64,000 bases of DNA from VXLM01 sp965220255 (GTDB taxonomy: Bacteria; Chloroflexota; Dehalococcoidia; Lucifugimonadales; VXLM01). The translations under genes were made by a program, and so were the position numbers. The notes below the pieces were generated by a model. The model searched no databases. It was not told where the DNA came from and was given only the letters and a program-made list of their open reading frames with translations. Below are positions 9,575 through 18,455 of the stretch, in pieces; position 1 is the stretch's first letter, and each line of letters opens with the position of its first letter. The stretch is taken from NCBI GenBank assembly GCA_965220255.1, contig OZ244816.1, positions 2,728,001 to 2,792,000 on the forward strand, in the 5' to 3' direction.

Positions 9575-10620
9575 AGCGCTTAGGAGTGTGGAGTCCCGGA
9601 CGCCGAACGGAAGCCATTCCCGAAAAGGCCTGGGACCCTGTGCCGTGGGAGAACGACATTCCATTCAGAATCCTGTCTATGGATGGTGGTGGCATCAGGG
9701 GAATCTTCCCAGCGGCAGTCCTCGCCTACATGGAGCAGGAGCACCTCGAGGGAAAGAGCATTGGGGACCACTTCGACCTGGTTGCCGGCACGTCAACGGG
9801 CGGCATCCTGGCGTTGGGGTTGGGCGCAGGGCTAACCGCCAGCGAGATGCTTCAAATGTACTTGGAGGAAGGACATCGAGTGTTCCCCTCTGGAGGAAGA
9901 GGGCCAGTAGGCAGGGCCAAGAGGTTGGTCTCAGCGCAGTACGACCGTAGGCACCTCGATGAGTTGCTGTCTCAGAGGCTTGGCGACAAGACGCTGAGAG
10001 AGTCAAAGTACCGCCTTCTGATCCCTTCGACGGAGGGGCGTAACGGAGAGGTCTATGTCTTCAAGACCCCGCACCACCCGGGCTATACCCTTGACGGCGA
10101 TGAGCGGATGAGTGCGGTGGCTGCTGCGACGTCCGCGGCACCGACGTACTTCACGCCCTTCCAGCAAGGGGGTTACACATACCTCGATGGTGGCATCTGG
10201 GCCAACAATCCCACAATGACCGCACTGGTGGAAGCTCTCTCCCGTTTCACTACGCGGCGTGAGGACATCAGGATACTCAGCATCGGCTGCGGCCAGAAGC
10301 CGTTTCAGGTTACCGAAGGGCAGGCCAGAAACTCGGGCATGGTGCATTGGCGAAGCATCATAGAAGTGGCTATGCACCTTCAATCGGTCACAGCGGTGAA
10401 CCAGGCTGGCCTTTTGATCGGGAGGGAGCACGTAACGAGGCTGGACCGACCTGATGGAAGCGAACCCATCGACTTGGACGACTGGAACAAAGCAAGGGAT
10501 ATTCTGCCCGTTGAAGCCCAGCAGGTCGCTCGGGACAGTGCAAGCCGCTTGGCTCAGACCTTCCTGACCCACCCTGCTCCGCCTTTCACTCCCCTGGTTC
10601 GACTCACAGAAGGTGCCTGA
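9571..10620 (+). CDS. capV: CBASS patatin-like phospholipase effector (CapV-like)
   Basis: A 349-residue patatin-family phospholipase. Visible motifs: oxyanion glycine loop GGGIRG (39-44), nucleophile elbow GTSTG with Ser75, and catalytic DGG with Asp206 (YLDGGIWANNP). Its gene directly precedes, with TGATG contact, a CD-NTase gene, which is the arrangement of type I CBASS with a CapV effector. In known systems the cyclic nucleotide made by the CD-NTase switches the phospholipase on and it degrades the inner membrane. The start overlaps the helicase stop by 4 bases, so it is also coupled to the methylase-helicase operon. No Cap2/Cap3 or HORMA/TRIP13 genes are present nearby. Confidence 0.92.
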   Translation: MKRLGVWSPGRRTEAIPEKAWDPVPWENDIPFRILSMDGGGIRGIFPAAVLAYMEQEHLEGKSIGDHFDLVAGTSTGGILALGLGAGLTASEMLQMYLEEGHRVFPSGGRGPVGRAKRLVSAQYDRRHLDELLSQRLGDKTLRESKYRLLIPSTEGRNGEVYVFKTPHHPGYTLDGDERMSAVAAATSAAPTYFTPFQQGGYTYLDGGIWANNPTMTALVEALSRFTTRREDIRILSIGCGQKPFQVTEGQARNSGMVHWRSIIEVAMHLQSVTAVNQAGLLIGREHVTRLDRPDGSEPIDLDDWNKARDILPVEAQQVARDSASRLAQTFLTHPAPPFTPLVRLTEGA

Positions 10621-11516
10621 TGAAACTCAATCGCCGGTTCAGAGAGTTCCTTCGGGATGAAGTCAACCCCAACAGGGAGAGGCTTGACAGGCTGTATGTT
10701 GGCATAAGAGGTGTGAAACGTCACCTTGAGAAGAATCTGAATGGCTACCAGAGAATCGACCGGCAGGGGTCACTTGGATTGGACACGCTCATCAAGCCCG
10801 TTCGTGACGATGATGAATACGACGCCGATATCCAGGTCGTAATGAACCCCACCCCCAACTGGGAGCCCAGAGATTACTTGCAGGCCCTATGCGAAACGCT
10901 GGCCGAGAACGGCAACTACGCTGACAAGATTCGCTTAGGAACCCGCTGCGTCACCCTTGACTTCGCTGGTCACTTTCACCTCGACGTGGTTCCCAGAATC
11001 ACCGAAGATGGGACCCACCTGATCTGCAATCGGGCGACGAACTGTTTTGAACCAACAGATGGGACGGGATTTCGAGATTGGTTCAGCGCCAAGAGCCGGA
11101 TTACCAAGGTCAATCTGAAGCGGGTCGTGAGATTGCTAAAGTACCTCAGGGACCGCCAGGACAACTACGTTGCAAAGTCCATCCTACTCACCACACTGGC
11201 CGGGAACACCATACGCTCTTCCGACCAGGGAGAAGAGTCGGTGAGAACTGTGGCGAATACCTTGACGACGGTCCTGACTAGGACGGATCGTTATTTGCAA
11301 CGGAACACGACAATGCCGCGAATTGAGAACCCTGCCTTATCATCGGAAGACTTCAACCGTCACTGGGATCCGGACAGGTACGGCTACTTCAGAGACCGGA
11401 TTCATTCTCACGCTGCAATAGCTCAGGAAGCCCTGGCTTCGCCATCAGTCGAAGACTCGATAAGGATCTGGAGAGGGTTGTTCGGCGAGGCTTTCGGTGA
11501 AAGGCGGGCTAGCTAG
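10620..11516 (+). CDS. CD-NTase (cGAS/DncV-like cyclic nucleotide synthase) of CBASS
   Basis: A 298-residue nucleotidyltransferase. The GS motif lies in RQGSLGLDTL (residues 48-56), the two metal-binding aspartates in EYDADIQV (D68 and D70), and the third in FHLDVVPR (D122). This is the order seen in bacterial cGAS/DncV-like enzymes that make cyclic di- or trinucleotides after phage infection. The ATG overlaps the capV stop (TGATG), so enzyme and effector are made together. The clade and the nucleotide product cannot be read from the sequence by eye. It ends the coupled helicase-capV-CD-NTase run; the next gene starts 132 bases later. Confidence 0.92.
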   Translation: MKLNRRFREFLRDEVNPNRERLDRLYVGIRGVKRHLEKNLNGYQRIDRQGSLGLDTLIKPVRDDDEYDADIQVVMNPTPNWEPRDYLQALCETLAENGNYADKIRLGTRCVTLDFAGHFHLDVVPRITEDGTHLICNRATNCFEPTDGTGFRDWFSAKSRITKVNLKRVVRLLKYLRDRQDNYVAKSILLTTLAGNTIRSSDQGEESVRTVANTLTTVLTRTDRYLQRNTTMPRIENPALSSEDFNRHWDPDRYGYFRDRIHSHAAIAQEALASPSVEDSIRIWRGLFGEAFGERRAS

Positions 11517-11648
11517 AGGTTCAAGGCCACTCCAGACCTTGCTCTGGACGACCTCAGACGGGAACTAAATGGTGCAGGGCAAATACCTGTTGCCAACACT
11601 GCCACATGACGATTATCCACCGGGCCGTTAAATCGCTACCCTCGTACT

Positions 11649-13361
11649 ATGGTCCTCTCTGACCGACAGTTGCTCCACTTCCTCGGCCGGATGCCGTTCA
11701 TTGACTCGACAGAGCTGGCGGGTATCCTCGGCGAGCCGCACACGACCGTCCACCGCGCCCTGGCCGACCTGCTGGCCGACGGCATCGCCGGGCGGGTGAA
11801 ACACGGCACAGTCCACCTGCCGTCGAGCCAGAGATACTACCTGACGGCCAGTGGCACCCGCGAGGCCGCCCAAGTACTCGACTTCGACACGCCCTCAGAC
11901 TTCGTGCGGGCCTACCCCTTGTCCAGGGAGTGGCTCACGCTGCTCCTCCGCCGAATGGACGCCGTGGTCAGCGTCTACCGACTTGCCGCCACCATGTCCT
12001 CCGGCATCGACGGGCTACGGACCCACGTGGAGTTCCATCGCAGGGGCCGTTTCGACGCCATCATCACCCTCTACGACGGCCGCAGCTTCGGCGTAGTGCG
12101 GCAGGGACTGGCCCTGCGGCGGCGCTCTCTCTACGATCGGCTGAGGGCCATAGCCGAATACGACTACAGCCGTCGCCCCGGAACCATCCTGATCCTCGTG
12201 CCCAGTGTATGGGAGGAGAGGCTGACAACGAGGTTCTGCGACGACCGGAACATCGACGACTGCTACGTCGCCGTGGAGTCTAGGGACGCGCTGGAGAGAC
12301 GAGGTGGCCGCGTCTGGCAGAGCACGTCGTTCCTGATTGGAGGACGGTACCGCACCTTGGAGGATGTCATCTCCGAGGCCAGCCGTGGTGGAATGCGCTC
12401 TACCGCGTCACCGGAGCGGAAACGCGCCTCCATACCCCACCCAGAGCGAATGGTGGAGGCTGCGCCCGCCTTCGGCGTCAGCCCGGCTGAGAAGCGGACG
12501 CTGGACCTCATCACCGACCACCCGATGATCCCCCGTGAGCACCTTGTCCCCTGGCTCGGAGTCTCCGAGGGACGGGTCAGCCAGATGATGCGAAGCCTCG
12601 TGAACATCTGGGGTCTGATCGAGCGCAGGGGTAAGCGTGGAGACACCCGCTACACGTTGTCCGCCGAGGGCATACGCTACGTCACCCACAGAGACAGAGC
12701 CCAGCTTGCCACCAATCAGGGCACCTGGAGCACGGCCTTCACAATCGACAAAGATGGACAGCGACGGCACGTGGGCCACCGCATCGAGACGTGGGCGAGA
12801 CAGACGAAGCACACAGACGGCATCACCTGGTTCCTCTCGAAGCTGGAGGCGGAGTCCAGAGAAGACCCAGACAGCGAACTCCGGTGGTCCGTTCCCACCG
12901 CCAGGGCTGACCGCGCCTACAACTGGGGTCAGTCGGCCATCGCTCCCGATGCCGTGGGGCACCTGATCGCCGGGGGCCTCCACGTGCCGTTCTACCTCGA
13001 GCACGAGATTCGCGCCCGTCACCCCAGGGGAGTCCTAGCCCGCTTGCGTCCTTATGAGCGCTACTACTATTCAACCGAGCACAAGGATGACCAGCCGCCC
13101 TTCCCCGTCACGCTCTTCGTCGTGGACACCGAGGAGGTCGAGGACACCTACGTGAGCACCGCCGCCCGCATGACCAGGATGTCCTTGCCCATTCTTGTGT
13201 CGTGCATCCCCGTGCTGTCCATCACTGGAGTGCTTCGAAAGTCGTGGCGTCCACTGTGGCAACCGGAGTCTCCTCGACTGGCCTTGTCCGAGCTGAGCGC
13301 CTACCAGTGGGACTCGCTCTACCAGCGGATGCGTCACCGTCCTGTAGGGAGGAATAGATAG
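11649..13361 (+). CDS. Replication-relaxation-like winged-helix protein
   Basis: A 570-residue protein that seems built of two similar halves. Each half begins with a winged-helix domain (residues ~1-75, DRQLLHFLGRMPFIDSTELA; and ~275-345, EKRTLDLITDHPMIPREHLV) and continues into an alpha/beta domain. The second half includes HVPFYLEHEIRARHPRGVLA and a run of aromatic residues RPYERYYYS, a pattern of the replication-relaxation (Replic_Relax) family of plasmid and ICE proteins. These often control replication or mobilisation of the element. It stands alone between the CBASS genes and a long non-coding gap with palindromes. Assignment to the family is by recalled pattern, not by search. Confidence 0.65.
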   Translation: MVLSDRQLLHFLGRMPFIDSTELAGILGEPHTTVHRALADLLADGIAGRVKHGTVHLPSSQRYYLTASGTREAAQVLDFDTPSDFVRAYPLSREWLTLLLRRMDAVVSVYRLAATMSSGIDGLRTHVEFHRRGRFDAIITLYDGRSFGVVRQGLALRRRSLYDRLRAIAEYDYSRRPGTILILVPSVWEERLTTRFCDDRNIDDCYVAVESRDALERRGGRVWQSTSFLIGGRYRTLEDVISEASRGGMRSTASPERKRASIPHPERMVEAAPAFGVSPAEKRTLDLITDHPMIPREHLVPWLGVSEGRVSQMMRSLVNIWGLIERRGKRGDTRYTLSAEGIRYVTHRDRAQLATNQGTWSTAFTIDKDGQRRHVGHRIETWARQTKHTDGITWFLSKLEAESREDPDSELRWSVPTARADRAYNWGQSAIAPDAVGHLIAGGLHVPFYLEHEIRARHPRGVLARLRPYERYYYSTEHKDDQPPFPVTLFVVDTEEVEDTYVSTAARMTRMSLPILVSCIPVLSITGVLRKSWRPLWQPESPRLALSELSAYQWDSLYQRMRHRPVGRNR

Positions 13362-13908
13362 CGCCGCTGCGTCGCTATCTGCCCTCCATGCTGTCTGGGA
13401 GCTGAAAATCGGCGATCTTGGCCTGTAGGCTGTACCCTGGGGCACCGCAAATCGCCAGAGTTTCCCCTGTTTCAGCTACGAAACGGGCCGAAATACCCTC
13501 TGACCGGTCAACGCCCGAAAATGAAAGTCGTCGGGAAGCCGTGCTAAACTTAATAACCTCTCGGACGACGGCTTGATTGCACTTTTTCGGCCCTGACGTG
13601 TCATCCGATTAGTGAGGCAACAGCTACGAATTAGCCTGTCAGGGGGGAGGGAAGAGTTGATCCGTGCACGATTTGGCGTGTCGGCGGCATCCGCGGCCCA
13701 GTTTGGCCCATCGGTTTTGGTGGAAATGGATGTGGGGGTGCGTGACATGATTTTGGGGTATGGGTAGAAACGGACATCCTGGACCAGCCAGCTAGGTATT
13801 CCTGCAATTTGTAGGGTAAATTGACGAGCAACTGTGACCGGTCACTGTTGGGGCTGGTTCCGGCGAAAAGCGGGTGAAGTGGAAAAAGCGGGCCACCCAC
13901 TGTAGAGA
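13362..13908. other. Non-coding gap of 547 bases with paired palindromes
   Basis: No convincing gene on either strand. The gap holds two perfect copies of the palindrome TGACCGGTCA and two copies of CAGCTACGAA (13473 and 13621). It separates the replication-relaxation-like gene from the next HTH gene, so a control region or an origin-like site is possible. Confidence 0.6.
13501..13844. repeat. Two identical palindromes TGACCGGTCA (13501-13510 and 13835-13844)
   Basis: Each copy is a perfect 10-base palindrome; the second extends to 12 bases (GTGACCGGTCAC, 13834-13845). They lie 334 bases apart in the same non-coding gap. The second is 64 bases before the ATG of a HTH protein, which fits a dimeric regulator's operator. 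Confidence 0.6.
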
Positions 13909-14397
13909 ATGGAAATGGCCTCTGGGAAATCGAAGATGAGCGATGGACGGGAATTGAGGGCCGACGACGATCAGCCCGACCTCAAGTGGGTTGTGGAATG
14001 GCTCGTCAAGCGTGAGGGACAGCGGAAGACGGCGGCGCTTCTGGGTGTCAACCGGAAGACCGTGGCGCTGGCCCTGCGCCGTGAGCGCTTGACGGGCAGA
14101 ATGACCCTGGCCGTGCAGCGGCTCATGGCCAACCTAGACGACCCAGGATGGGAGAAGACGACGCCGCTGGACCGGTTGGAGGCAAGGATAAGGCTGGCGA
14201 TTGACGCGGTGGACGACCTGGCGAGGCTGGTGGAGCGTCTGACCAGGCGCGTGGATGCACTGGAGGCGGCACAGATGCCCGAGGATGCCACCGGAGACCA
14301 GGTGGTGGATGCGCCCGATACTAAGGGCCAGGGTCTGCGTCTGTTCAACTTGAGGCGGAAACGCCGACCACATGGCGAGGCAGAGAGCGATGGCTGA
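13909..14397 (+). CDS. HTH DNA-binding protein with coiled coil
   Basis: A 162-residue protein. Residues ~27-70 hold a helix-turn-helix (QRKTAALLGVNRKTVALALR). Residues ~88-125 form a heptad-rich helix that should dimerise, and the C-terminus is basic (LRRKRRPHGE). No further family is recognised. In-frame ATGs at 13915 and 13936 are alternative starts and no strong ribosome site decides between them. The end overlaps the next gene by 8 bases, so both are likely made together as DNA-binding partners. The palindrome at 13835-13844 just upstream could be its operator. Confidence 0.7.
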   Translation: MEMASGKSKMSDGRELRADDDQPDLKWVVEWLVKREGQRKTAALLGVNRKTVALALRRERLTGRMTLAVQRLMANLDDPGWEKTTPLDRLEARIRLAIDAVDDLARLVERLTRRVDALEAAQMPEDATGDQVVDAPDTKGQGLRLFNLRRKRRPHGEAESDG

Positions 14398-14824
14398 GCC
14401 TGTCCGCTGGGTGACGAAAGCTGAGGCTGTGCGAGAGATGGACATCTCCGTCTCAACCCTCGACCGGATGATTCGTAAGGGAGAGATCGTGGTCCGCAGA
14501 GAGGGCCGCCGGGTCTATGTGCGCATGGAGGGGCCGGAGTACGTGAGCGACGAAGAGTTGCTGCGCCGGTCCCTTGCGCGCGAGGAGAAGCTTCTGCGGA
14601 GTGTGTGGGAGTTGGATGGGCGAGCGTCGGAGTTGGAGCGGGAGCGGGACGATGCTAGGGAAGCGGTATCTCGCTGGAAGGCTGCATACGACGAACTGGA
14701 GGAGGCCTACGACAAAGAGGACGCTGCTCACGGGAAGACAAAGTGGTTGGCCCTCAGGCTAGGCTTGGTCGCCACCGCGCTGCTCGTCTACAGCGTCTTG
14801 GTCACGTGGCGACTGTTGGCGTAG
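14390..14824 (+). CDS. Tail-anchored membrane protein with excisionase-like HTH
   Basis: About 144 residues from ATG 14390 (an upstream ATG at 14372 is also in frame). The N-terminal ~50 residues look like a MerR/excisionase-type winged helix (VTKAEAVREMDISVSTLDRM, then GRRVYVRME as the wing). Residues ~60-115 are a long charged coiled coil. The last ~20 residues are a single hydrophobic helix (ALRLGLVATALLVYSVLV). DNA binding at one end and a C-terminal membrane anchor at the other is an unusual layout. It overlaps the preceding HTH gene by 8 bases. Its role might be tethering element DNA to the membrane or signalling; this is speculation. Confidence 0.75.
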   Translation: MAEPVRWVTKAEAVREMDISVSTLDRMIRKGEIVVRREGRRVYVRMEGPEYVSDEELLRRSLAREEKLLRSVWELDGRASELERERDDAREAVSRWKAAYDELEEAYDKEDAAHGKTKWLALRLGLVATALLVYSVLVTWRLLA

Positions 14825-14945
14825 TAATAGGTAGCTACTGCGACTCTGCTGGGACTCGGAGTCGCCCGTCCCTCTAGCAACGCCGAGCATGTCCTACCAG
14901 TTCGCCGGTTCAGCTACTGCCGTATAATGCACGATTGGAATCGAC

Positions 14946-17804
14946 ATGGAATCAAACGACAGCATCTCGGCCGAAAGTGCTTGGCTCTACCGCTTGTTCT
15001 CACCGGGTCCAGCACGTGTCTCGCTGAACGGCAAGACCGTTCACATTCAACGGTCCCATGGTGACTTGCTGGTCAAGATACCAGTCGAGTCCATCGGCTC
15101 GATCACGGTCCGCCCATCGTGGTTCTGGCACCGGTTGACGATTCGCCTCACAGACGGTACCGAGCGGTCTATCGGAGGACTTGACGAGAGGGAAGCCGAG
15201 CTAATCCGTCATGCTGCGCTTGAGGAGGCTGCCCGCATCCACGAAGCAGCCGTGGCGGAAGCCATCAGGAGCGCCAAGGCTCTGAGCCCGCGTCTGATGC
15301 GACTGGATGAGGAGCTACGTCAGCTCTTCGCGGGCGACCGATATGCCAGATACCACGACTCATACAAACTCCACGAAGCTGTCGCTCCGACTCTGCGGGA
15401 CTGCGTCGGTCTCGTTCGAGAGCACCTTGAACAAGAAGCGAGGGAGGCGCTAGGCCGGCTTGAGTCTCTCGAACCAGTTGAGAGTTTCGAGGAGGAAAGA
15501 AGGAAAGCGAACAGCCTCTTTGTGTCCAGCAACGCTCCTAGTGTGCAGGCCGCCATCCTCGCGACGCTGCCGAACCCCCTTACGAACGAACAGGCCGAGG
15601 CCGTCTCCACGGATGAGGACGTGACTCTCGTGCTTGCTGGTGCGGGAACTGGCAAAACCTCGGTCGTCGTTGGCAAGGTCGCCCACCTCGTGCGCAACCA
15701 GGGTGTGTCTCCGGACGAAGTTCTTGTGTTGGCGTTCAACAAGAAGGCGGTTGCCGAGGTAAAGGGGCGGCTTACCGGCGATCTCTCCAGAACGCGCGTC
15801 CATACCTTCCATAGTTTCGGCCACCGGGTCATTGCCGACATCGAAAGGGCAAGGCCGACTGTGGCGGGGTTCGCGGGGGAGTTGGCACTGCCCGACACTC
15901 TCAGGGATATCCTAAACGAACTCCTGAATGACCCGAAGGAGTCGGACGCCATGGCCAATTTCATCGCCTCCTACCATGCGGCCTACGAATCGGCCTTCGA
16001 CTTCGGCACTCAGGACGAGTACGACGCGTACATACGCAGTGTCGAGCTTCGGACGCTGAGCGGCATACAGGTCAGGAGCTTCGAGGAGTTGGAGATCGCG
16101 AACTTCCTCACGAAGCATGGTGTGAAGTTCTGCTATGAACGCCCCTATAAAGTATGGACTCAGACGGGAGAGTACCGCCAGTATCGACCAGACTTCTATC
16201 TCCCCGACTACGACGTCTATATCGAGCATCACGCGCTGGATGAGCTTGGCAACCCGCCGCGTGGTTGGGAGGGGTATAAGGAAAAGGTAGAGTGGCACAG
16301 ACGGACACATAGGAAGTACGGCACGAAACTCATAGAAACCTATAGCTGGCAGCACCGGTGGGGCATCCTCCTCGACAAGCTGGGAGAGCGGCTTGAGGGG
16401 GAAGGGGTCCGGTTAGAGCGCGTCTCACAACGGGAGTTGGTACTGGGACTGGCCAGGCAGCTTATTGAGTGGCTGGCGAGACTGATGGCAAAGTTTCTGA
16501 ACCACGCCAAGACGAACGGCCTGTCGCCCGCAGAGTTGCGAGCCCGTGCCAGTAGGCAAGGCACGCTGTGGCGTAACGAGGGATTCCTCGAGGTCTTTGA
16601 GCAGGTGCGCACCAGATACGATCAACGGCTCAGGGCCGAAGGGAAGCTCGACTTTCATGACCTAATAAACAGAGCCGCTCACTACACTCGCGAAGGCAAG
16701 TGGGAAACGCGCTACCGGTACGTGCTCGTTGACGAGTTTCAGGACATATCTGCAGGTCGGATGAAGCTCCTTCAGGCCCTTAACCGCGACGACACAGCGT
16801 ACTTCCTCGTGGGCGACGACTGGCAGTCTATCAACCGCTTCGCGGGGAGCGACTTAGGGCTCCTACGGCACTGCGGCGACTACCTCGGCCACGTACAAAC
16901 CCGGACGCTGAGCAAGACATTCCGATTCGGCGACGGCATTCTTGGTCCCTCGACAGAGTTTGTGCTCAGCAATCCAGAGCAGTGGAAAAGAACGCTAACA
17001 TCCGCGAGCGTCACCGTCGACAGAGGTATCACCGTCATTTACGCCGACGATCCCGCCGGCCTCCAGCACGCCCGGGAGGACATTCAGACTTCTGCACGAG
17101 GCAATGCTCATTCCGTCTTGGTGCTGGGGCGCTACAAATCGAATGAGAAGGCGCTTCAAGGCAAGACACCATCGGAGGAGTTCAGCACTGTTCACAGGGC
17201 GAAGGGACGCGAAGCGGATTATGTGGTCGTGCTAGGCCTCAAGGATGGTCGCTGGGGCTTCCCCTCGCGAATCGAGGACAACTCGCTACTTGAACTCGTG
17301 CTGCCTCCGGCTTCAGAGGGAGCCTGCCCGTTTGCGGAGGAGCGCCGACTCTTCTACGTGGCGATGACTCGCGCACGCATCGGCGCCTACCTCATCACAG
17401 ACCCGGTCAGACCCTCGACGTTCCTTACCGAGTTACTCGAGCAGTCTTGTGACCTGAGGCATCTCGGCGCACTAGCGCCGGAGTGTCCACGCTGTCACAG
17501 GGGTCGCCTTCAGGTCATTGTCGGTAGCCGTGGTCAGTTCTGGGGTTGCACGGAATACAAGTCCGAGCCATCTTGCGGATACAAGAAGGACGTTGAGGCC
17601 GCCGAGCAGCCAGGAGCCGGTTACTGTATCAGGTGCAGGTCTGCCTTACCTGCCAATCCACGGCAACCGTACTGTGATCGATGCTACTCGATCTGGAATC
17701 GATACAAGAACGCATCTTACGAGGAGAGGTACTGTCACATGTGCGGGATTGAGCACACCACCACTCTGCTCAAACCATTGTGTGTAACCTGCCAGCTCCT
17801 TTGA
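14946..17804 (+). CDS. Helicase IV/UvrD-like SF1 helicase with nuclease-like insert and zinc ribbons
   Basis: A 952-residue protein. The N-terminal ~90 residues resemble the helicase IV (HelD) N-terminal domain. SF1 motifs: AGAGTGKTS (Walker A, ~231), LVDEFQDIS (~593), and EERRLFYVAMTRAR (motif VI, ~796). Between the first helicase motifs and motif II, residues ~385-475 form an insertion with EYRQYRPDFYLPDYDVYIEH, then KLIETYSW. This has the shape of a PD-(D/E)XK nuclease core with D at ~414 and E at ~424, though the usual K after E is replaced by H. The C-terminus has three cysteine groups: CPRCHRG..CTEYKSEPSC (topoisomerase-like zinc ribbon), CIRCRS..CDRC, and CHMCG..CVTC. It stands alone in the island, probably as a DNA repair or anti-phage helicase-nuclease. 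Confidence 0.85.
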   Translation: MESNDSISAESAWLYRLFSPGPARVSLNGKTVHIQRSHGDLLVKIPVESIGSITVRPSWFWHRLTIRLTDGTERSIGGLDEREAELIRHAALEEAARIHEAAVAEAIRSAKALSPRLMRLDEELRQLFAGDRYARYHDSYKLHEAVAPTLRDCVGLVREHLEQEAREALGRLESLEPVESFEEERRKANSLFVSSNAPSVQAAILATLPNPLTNEQAEAVSTDEDVTLVLAGAGTGKTSVVVGKVAHLVRNQGVSPDEVLVLAFNKKAVAEVKGRLTGDLSRTRVHTFHSFGHRVIADIERARPTVAGFAGELALPDTLRDILNELLNDPKESDAMANFIASYHAAYESAFDFGTQDEYDAYIRSVELRTLSGIQVRSFEELEIANFLTKHGVKFCYERPYKVWTQTGEYRQYRPDFYLPDYDVYIEHHALDELGNPPRGWEGYKEKVEWHRRTHRKYGTKLIETYSWQHRWGILLDKLGERLEGEGVRLERVSQRELVLGLARQLIEWLARLMAKFLNHAKTNGLSPAELRARASRQGTLWRNEGFLEVFEQVRTRYDQRLRAEGKLDFHDLINRAAHYTREGKWETRYRYVLVDEFQDISAGRMKLLQALNRDDTAYFLVGDDWQSINRFAGSDLGLLRHCGDYLGHVQTRTLSKTFRFGDGILGPSTEFVLSNPEQWKRTLTSASVTVDRGITVIYADDPAGLQHAREDIQTSARGNAHSVLVLGRYKSNEKALQGKTPSEEFSTVHRAKGREADYVVVLGLKDGRWGFPSRIEDNSLLELVLPPASEGACPFAEERRLFYVAMTRARIGAYLITDPVRPSTFLTELLEQSCDLRHLGALAPECPRCHRGRLQVIVGSRGQFWGCTEYKSEPSCGYKKDVEAAEQPGAGYCIRCRSALPANPRQPYCDRCYSIWNRYKNASYEERYCHMCGIEHTTTLLKPLCVTCQLL

Positions 17805-17937
17805 ATTCGTATCTGGCTATGGTTGACTTCCTCTCAACAGACTCGTTCGGGCAAAGATTATGTCTGTGTCTCGGACGCCCCCGCCAAAACCCTGGTCCGC
17901 CTCACACTCTCCAGTCCCGTGTCTCGTGACGAGCCGC

Positions 17938-18137
17938 TTCCGAAAACGGAACTTTTATAGCTGGGAAACGGAAGTCGGTCCTCCAAACACCCACTTCCGA
18001 AAGCGGAACTTTTGAAGCTGACGATCGGAACTCGCGCCGGAACGTGCTGTGGAAACGAAGTGCTTCCTCCGATTGTCCTATAGGGGGCCTCTCATCCCGA
18101 TGCAGCTATAGAATTTCCCTCACTTCCGTTTTCGGAA
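17938..18137. repeat. Three TTCCG-N4-CGGAA palindromes
   Basis: Copies at 17938-17951 (spacer AAAA), 17995-18008 (AAAG) and 18124-18137 (TTTT). The first two sit in longer direct repeats, each followed by CTTTT and then AGCTG. They lie in the 650-base gap (17805-18455) between the helicase gene and two small HTH genes. The rest of this gap contains no credible gene. The pattern suggests multiple binding sites for a dimeric regulator, or an iteron-like site. Confidence 0.7.
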
Positions 18138-18198
18138 CTACCTCCATTTCCCTAACACGGGTAGAACATCACGAAATGCCCCGGATTTCCCATGCGTC

Positions 18199-18246
18199 AT
18201 AACGGGTGTCATGCGTGTCACCGCTGTCATGCGCGACACCCGTTAT
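18199..18246. promoter_or_regulatory. Inverted repeat with internal direct repeats upstream of regulator genes
   Basis: ATAACGGGTGTC at 18199-18210 is perfectly repeated in reverse at 18235-18246. Inside the pair, TGTCATGCG occurs twice (18207-18215 and 18225-18233). It lies about 210 bases before two small HTH genes. Likely an operator or a recombination-accessory site. Confidence 0.55.
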
Positions 18247-18455
18247 ATGCCGTTGGCATGGGCTGTCGGACTGTTCACACTCGATTGCATGTGATTCGGC
18301 TCGACCATCTGCGAGGGGCGTCGAGGTGTCAGCGCAATCGAGAATCCAGTTCCCAAGTGCCAAGAGGCTGATGCACTTGACGGCAGCGCTCCTGCTGGTG
18401 GTCCCGTCCCGCGAGACCGCACAGGCACAGGTAACTCTTGAAGGAAGTAGCAGGT

